64,000 nt of DNA from the NCBI GenBank assembly GCA_963576735.1, contig OY755175.1:17500401-17564400 (forward strand), in the 5' to 3' direction. How positions within the stretch are numbered: the first letter of the stretch is position 1; each line of letters begins with the position of its first letter. Position numbers and translations under genes: made by a program. A model generated the notes under the pieces. That model did no database searches, was not told where the DNA came from, and saw only the letters and a program-made list of their open reading frames with translations. Origin of the DNA: Bedellia somnulentella. Taxonomy: Eukaryota; Arthropoda; Insecta; Lepidoptera; Bedelliidae. Shown piece by piece: positions 57,896 to 64,000 of this stretch.

Positions 57896-58240
57896 TATGA
57901 CATACATATATATAATCGCGCCATTAGTTCCCATTGGGGTAGGCAGAGACTATCGATCGTCACTTCGTACGATCCTGACAAACCTTCCTAGCTTCGTTTA
58001 CATCCATCAATCTTTTCATACATGCTCTCTTATTCTTCATACTTAGACGTATTGTTCGTGGGCGTCTTCTACTAACATTACCATCCACACTAGCTATATA
58101 GATCCCTTGTACCAATTTTCTATCATCCATCCTCGCTATGTGCCCAAACCATTTCAACATTCCTTTTTCTATCTTTCTTACAATATCATCTTTCACGCCA
58201 CACTTTTCACGAAAAACACTCGAATAATATAATTATTCTA
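57896..58240 (-). mobile_element. RTE LINE 3' part
   Basis: Minus strand encodes MKDDIVRKIEKGMLKWFGHI then ARMDDRKLVQGIY..GNVSRRRPR..KRACMKRLMDVNEARKV, the C-terminal end of an RTE protein, and ends with the shared tail reversed (ccattggggtaggcagagac). Confidence 0.82.
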
Positions 58241-60049
58241 TTAAAAAAATAAAGTCGAAATATATGTGTGTGATGTACATTACAGTTAAAATGATATTTA
58301 CGCATTTGGTCATCAGAAAAATATACGTCATTTGCAGCTACTGTATAAAATGAATGCAAAGAAAATATTAATTACCTCCTATCATGGTTCCAACATTGTC
58401 ATAACTGAAATGACAATATTTTTTTGTGACTTGGTTTCGTTTACCCTACTACTAACAAGACATAGTGTAGAAGGTGCACTATCGATGTCCGAATAATCGG
58501 GGTCACTCGATATATTATTGAGATGACCCAATTAAGTATGGCGTGGCCGACACGTCTCAATAATGGACTACATGAACGATATTTAACAATAATTTGAGCT
58601 AACTGTAACACTTGATCGATTGCTACTGTTTGCTTTTCAAACACTTAGTAATGTAGTTTTTAACACTAACATTGTTTGTGTAAGGCTAAATTACAGTATC
58701 CAAATGAAACGAGTTAAATAATTCACTTGAAAGCCAATTCGATAGATCAAAAGAGGGCAGTTCGTTTTTCCAGATTCTATAGACTTATAGAGGCTTAGTG
58801 CTTTTGCCGCGTTGTTTTTGAAGTATGAGCTTAATAATAATTAGTTGCAATAATGACAAACTTTCTATTTTTTTAAATATTTTTTTATATAAAATTAAAG
58901 TGAATTTGATTCAAACGCAAAAAAGACCGAAAATTAAACAATATTTTGTGTAACTTAGTTATGAAGGTAGAACATAAAGGTTGTTTTTTTTTCCATTTCA
59001 GCTGTTTTTGTTATATTAATAAGTTTTTATTTTATTTTTATTTTTTTTTTATCTTCTACTAACCAAATTCCTAATATTTATTTTAACAATTTTGTTAATG
59101 TAATCCCACGATTTGTAACATGACACCCAGCATTAAAACCTTCGATTAAACACTCAATCGCCCCTTCTTTATATTGTATATCCCTGGTGTTTGAATTAGA
59201 TGTTTTCAATAATCTTGGGCCCAACGTAACAGTATACTCTTTTCACTGTATTTTATTGTATCGAAATCGGCAATACGCTTCGAATTGATAACTTTCTCCG
59301 TTTGTGGTTGGTTTCAAAATGTTTTATATTTAATTAGGTAACTACTGTTAAATGCTGAGAGGGCAAAAAATAGCCAATAGAAGACCTTAGAAAGCTCTAC
59401 AAGCTATAGCTGTACAATTAATTATTCATAAGGAGGACAGATACAGGTTTTGATTAGATAGACAGGGCACAAGGAGGGAAGGTACAAAAATAAACCTTGC
59501 TTAGTAGTAAATTTTTGATAACATAACCCCGGTACATGAAAAATACCTGGTGGGGGGAGGGAGGAGGCACGTGCCATCGTTTTAATTATTAAAAAAGAAA
59601 TAATACTTCATGCACTTTTTATTTGATTATTAAATTGAAATAACAAGTAATAATTGTGTTCGAAATTCGAATTACACAGCGCGGCATAGAGGCCGCTTTT
59701 AAATATCATGATTGGCCGAGCCGGTCGGGCGGCATGTGTCATTTTAATATTTTATCAACAAATCATTGGTTTCGTTACTTCTTTGACATTGTTCTTTTAT
59801 GTTATACAAGTTTCTTCATTGATTTCGTACCAAGTTGTTCGTGTTTTGTTCCAGTTTATAAAATTACGGTAAATGTTTGTTTACGAGTTAAAGTCAACAT
59901 TAAACTGTTTACCACTAGTTATTGATTAGGTTATATTATTATTTATTAGCCTTATATAGGGTTAATGATTCAGTAAAACTCACTCTACACGTAAGTTACG
60001 CAATCTGTTTGTTTTTTTTATTTCTAATCTGATTATAACCGTAAACCGT
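58241..60049. other. Intergenic, no recognised gene
   Basis: AT-rich. ORFs at 58441 (minus) and 59656 (plus) show no known motif. A G-rich patch at 59551-59565 is the only compositional break. Confidence 0.5.
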
Positions 60050-60335
60050 GACAATATGGGGAAGATTAGGTTAAGCTATGTGACTCTATCAAGCAGTTAT
60101 CCATGAACAAATTGAAAAGCCACGAAAAAGTTACACAGTCCTATAAGGATACCCCTAACGATTCTTCACTCCCGAAACGTCATGCACTGGAATCTTCATA
60201 GAGTTAATACCACTAAACGTATTAGATGACTTCCCCGAAACGAAACTTGAAAAAACCTCCAGCAAATACTTTCTCTCCACCACACTCTATCATACGCTTT
60301 GTCTAAGTCTATGAAGGAGCAATATAAGTAAGAAT
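60050..60335 (-). mobile_element. RTE LINE fragment with RT motif
   Basis: Minus strand near 60323-60270 reads FIDLDKAYDRVWWRE, the RT palm motif A region of RTE LINEs; flanks are decayed. Confidence 0.7.
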
Positions 60336-61880
60336 GATGATTATTTAAAGCAACGGTTTTATATAATAGTTTTATAGTATACTATATAGAAGAATACAAT
60401 ATTATACTATCGTGATAGTATTGAATATAAAGATACAATTGCACAATTGGATTGACGTAAAACAAAAGATTTTTGCCTGACATTACTGATCAAGCTCTTC
60501 AGAATAAGCTTTAAATTATACGTAGAAAAGAACTCAATGGAGCTTAATTATAATAATAGACCACTACCGTATTCTGATCAAATGGGTAGGAAATCACGCA
60601 TACAGCTAAAAACGCTAGTAATAGATCTTTGGACGTCATAGCCGCTCGTTTGTGAATTAACTGCAGTTGAGAATGGGCCCCTATTTATAGGTTTTCTTTT
60701 ACTTGATACTACGAATTCGAATTAATTCAAGTAAACTAGATACTATCAAGGTTTTAAAGGTCAATTTAAATAAGTCTTTGAGTAAACTTAAAATGACTAA
60801 ATAATAGCAAACTTTATCTATAATTATAACAATTTCTTCAATTCCCTCGTATTTTTTAAATCACTACTGTTAATATAATCAGACTTTGAAAAATAGTAAT
60901 TTATTATGGTACAACTAAGGACGCAGACAAACGCAAAACTTGTAATAAATATAAGCATTTAACATTTTGAGTTTTAACAAAACTTAATGTTTAAATGTTT
61001 ATTGTAATTTTATTGAAAGCAAATACATTTTAAATAATATTGTAACTATTTTATATTTTACTCATAGAAACCAATTAGTAAATTAATTACCCTAAATCAC
61101 AGATAATATAATACTATACTAGTTAAGCCTAAATAAACATCCTATATCATGGTTGGTTTAGTACGATATACTCTGTATATCATAGAGTAAAGTAATACAC
61201 TGCTCTATCTGCTTTTTCAATGCAATCGTACAGACTTACTAAAAGTTTTTAAGATGTTAAACTTGATTTTAAGCGGGATCTTGTAACATAACGGCTAAGT
61301 AAAATCCGTCACCTGAAATGTCAGCAGCGGCATGAGTTGTCCCGTGAGAAAAGTTATGTCACGTAGAGCAGTGTTATCAATTTGTAAGCATGGGTGCCGA
61401 GATGAAAAACCGATGAGGGGTGAGTGCTCTGTCACTTTATCGAGAAAACGTTGTTTTTTTCCATGAGGCGTCGTTTATTTATTTGAGCTTTTCATTGGAA
61501 TTACAAAATAATTATATACAAGCATTTATCAAATCCTCTGAACCGCAGGAAGCCAAAACTAGATTTTGTTTCCAAAAGTGACATTTTAAAATAATTTACA
61601 TCTGCCACCTTTTTGCCAGAGTGGCTTGAGTTATGATTGTTACACTTGTTTCGACAGAATATAATGATAGCATCTAATTGTGACTATCCTATTATTAGTC
61701 TAGGTCGTGAATACGTACCAAGCCAAATAATATATGAGTGCATGATGTATCAAACGGTCCGATGTGTTGTGTAAGTAAGATAACGGAAGGATTTGGGATG
61801 TATGAATAAAATAAGGTGCATCAAAAAATGTTCCTACCCAAGAAAACAAAAGGCATAGTGCTCTTTCATAGATTTAGAGG
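60336..61880. other. Intergenic, no recognised feature
   Basis: AT-rich, no ORF over 60 codons, no repeat recognised. Confidence 0.5.
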
Positions 61881-61991
61881 TGGTATAAGTCCAAAAAGCA
61901 CTTTAAAAAGCCCCACACCCTTAGTTGCCTCTTACGACACCCGTGGGTAGGAAGGGCTAGTAACATTCTAAGCCGGCACTACACGGCAACG
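61881..61991 (-). repeat. SINE family A, head part
   Basis: 'tagttgcctcttacgacacc' to 'gccggcactacacggcaacg'; 3' half missing. Confidence 0.82.
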
Positions 61992-62277
61992 TATATGATA
62001 ATTATTTGATTTATAAAAGTATTTTTTTAATATATAATTTATAACAACAATTATGTTAAGTTGCTTTATGTTTGAATATTTCATTAATGCGTTTCTTTTA
62101 TATTTGAAACAAACACCAAAACTCGACTCACACAGCTATTTATTTACTTTTCAGCACATTTTATTATTTATTTATTATTTACTGAATTTCGGCCGAACTT
62201 CGGTTAATTTCGGTAAATCTGCCGAACTTCGGTAATACAGAATGTTTAACGAATTTTGGTGCATCTGTAATTGTTAA

Positions 62278-62492
62278 CATCGTAAGGAAACCCACATGGG
62301 TAAGTTGTACTTATTCATGTGACAGTGTACTCGTACAAAACGGTGATAGGCCTGCCTCTATGACGTGAATTCACTGTCAAAGCAAAGCCTGGGTACTCTG
62401 AACACCAGGTGACAATATCACGTAATATTCAGAAGTATTGGTACCTTTGCCACCCCTAAGGGGATATACGGCGTGACCGTCTGTGTCTGAGC
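62278..62492 (+). repeat. SINE family B, head missing
   Basis: Body from 'catcgtaaggaaacccacatg' to 'ggggatatacggcgtgaccg'. Confidence 0.8.
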
Positions 62493-62514
62493 CTCGAGAC
62501 CCTATCTTTTATTT

Positions 62515-62850
62515 ACAACTAGTGGTCCGCCCCGGCTTCGCACGGTGGTGTTAAGTATTTGTCACTGCTTACCCCCTACAATATTTAGCGTGACGATATA
62601 TAGGCTCTGTTGCTTCTGAAAGTTTAAGCTTTCTATTGTTCTTTATTAAATCGGTTAAGTTGTTGCGGAGCCTTTTTATTACCGACATACAAACAAATCT
62701 TCCTTCCTTTTAATATTATAAAAAGTATCCTATGTCCTTTTCCTGGTTCTAAGTTACCTCAGCAAATTTTTAGCCATATCAGTTGATCCCTTCTTGAGTT
62801 ATAAATAGTGTAACTAACACCACTTTATTTTATATATATAGATTAACATC
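62515..62850. mobile_element. Lepidopteran Helitron-like repeat
   Basis: 'actagtggtccgccccggctt' to 'atatatatagatta'; typical ends, no coding content. Confidence 0.5.
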
Positions 62851-62869
62851 TTTCACACCAGACCTGTCA

Positions 62870-63400
62870 AAAGTCATACTATTTTTTCATTCCATCATTT
62901 AATTTAAGATAACCATATTTTTGTGAAAAACCTCATCTCTGCTGCATTTACTCTGCTATCGCGCTTTTCTGCCCAAACCACATTCACTGCCATACATAAG
63001 CCAAGGAAAGAGAGAAGCAACATGCACTACCATTCAGGCCTTTTCTGATCCCAACTGAATTGACATATTAAGTCATCCGTATTTACTGCGTTACCCATTT
63101 TCATTTCACTTAAAATATCTCCGTCACACTTTCCATCCCTAGTTAATGAATTTCCCATGTACAATCTTTCACTTGTTCCACTATCATACCATTCCATTCC
63201 CTTACTTTTAAAAGATGCACATGAAATATTCATCATCTCTTTTAACATGTGTTCTAACATTCCAAGTAACACTTGATCGTTAGCGTATAAGTGGCATTTA
63301 AAGATGAATCCACCCACAACTTTATCGAACAGTCATCCATGAACAAATTAAACGTACTTTTATATTCCTATGTAGTTCTTAAGTACATTTTATACATAAC
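62870..63400 (-). mobile_element. RTE LINE, RT fragment with active-site region
   Basis: Minus-strand frame 63317-63027 contains CHLYANDQVLLG (family L-Y-A-D-D; second Asp kept, first changed to Asn), then SLTRDGKCDGDI, typical of the RTE thumb. Ends near 62870 in decayed text shared with 5560-5660. Confidence 0.75.
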
Positions 63401-63585
63401 TATAAAGTTTAAATTTCCTCGAATATTTTACCAATGTACAGTTGTTTTATTTTTTATTTTTATTATAATGATTTTATCTATTTTTGTTTGTTTCAAATAA
63501 ATTACAAAATAAGCTATAACCATATATGGGGTAGGGTTCTTTCCTTTTTTCTCTGTTACAGTATTTGTTCCTTATTATTTAATTA

Positions 63586-63957
63586 GCGACATGATAGTCC
63601 AGTGGGTAGAACACCCGCCCGTAAAACAGAAGGGCGTGAGTTCCAATCCTGGGACGGGCCTACACCAATTTGTCTTTTATAAAGTCATATGTGTGGTTAA
63701 TTTATCATGGTTGCTAACGGTGAGGGAAAACATCGTGAGGAAACCCACATGGCTGAGTTGTACTTAGTCATGTGACAGTGTATTCGTACAAAACGGCGAT
63801 AGGCCTGCCCCCTATCACGTGAGTACACTGTCTTAGCAAAACGTGGGTACCTTCTCTGGAAACTAGATGGCGCTTGCTATGTGAGTTCAGGAGTATTGGT
63901 ACCTCTGCCAACCCCTTCGGGGATAAACGGCGTGAACGTTTATGTATGTTATGTTTA
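63586..63957 (+). repeat. SINE family B, full-length
   Basis: Head 'gatagtccagtgggtagaac', B-box region 'gagttccaatcctgg', body with the 'gcgcttgctatgtgag' variant shared with 41955-42318, tail 'gtttatgtatgttatg'. Confidence 0.88.
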
Positions 63958-64000
63958 TATTTAACTATTATTATTTTGCTTTATGTATTAGTTAGTTTGT

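Noticed and set aside
1..64000. CRISPR arrays, bacterial operons or a viral genome
   Set aside because: No direct-repeat/spacer pattern, no operons; introns and insect transposons throughout.

Overview
The window is typical of a moth or butterfly (Lepidoptera) nuclear genome. It is AT-rich and intron-containing, and it is crowded with RTE, Jockey/CR1 and R2-type LINEs, tRNA-derived SINEs, a mariner, Helitron-like elements with the 'cccgcgacttcgtccgcgtgg' type ends common in Lepidoptera, and a satellite array. There is no sign of bacterial or viral organisation.

Two host genes can be supported. (1) On the minus strand, eight exons from 30.8 kb down to 5.0 kb join in a continuous reading frame. 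They make the last 387 residues of an adenylate kinase isoenzyme 5-like protein: the tail of a first AK domain, a proline-rich linker, a complete but divergent second AK domain, and a Gly/Asn/Met-rich C-terminus. The stop is at 5014-5016, with a poly(A) signal shortly after. The 5' exons were not found in the window. (2) On the plus strand, two exons (49493-49609 and 50526-51995) encode a 528-residue catalase-like protein with a signal peptide. It keeps the distal His and the haem-ligand Tyr region but has Leu where catalases have the catalytic Asn.

Layout: 1-1.56 kb, satellite made of alternating 163/166-bp monomers. 1.56-5.0 kb, AT-rich 3' flank. 5.0-30.8 kb, the AK gene, whose introns hold RTE debris, an R1/Jockey-type LINE 5' fragment, partial copies of AK exon 5, an 8.4-kb non-autonomous LTR retrotransposon with identical LTRs (14523-22914), an R2-type LINE with a restriction-like endonuclease (23450-26413) and a head-to-head pair of tRNA-like units. 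31.6-48.3 kb, a transposon-rich block: a mariner with an intact transposase frame, a decayed Jockey/CR1 LINE, a Helitron with SINEs and a second LINE nested inside, a G-run MITE, and a tandem tRNA-like array. 49.0-52.9 kb, the catalase-like gene. 52.9-64 kb, AT-rich intergenic DNA with scattered SINEs and RTE fragments.

The most interesting signals are: the LTR element with identical LTRs but a broken gag/protease and no reverse transcriptase; a SINE family that shares its 3' tail with the RTE LINEs around it; the tRNA-like divergent palindromes; the nested Helitron/SINE/SINE/LINE insertion with readable target-site duplications; and the catalytic-site change in the catalase-like protein.
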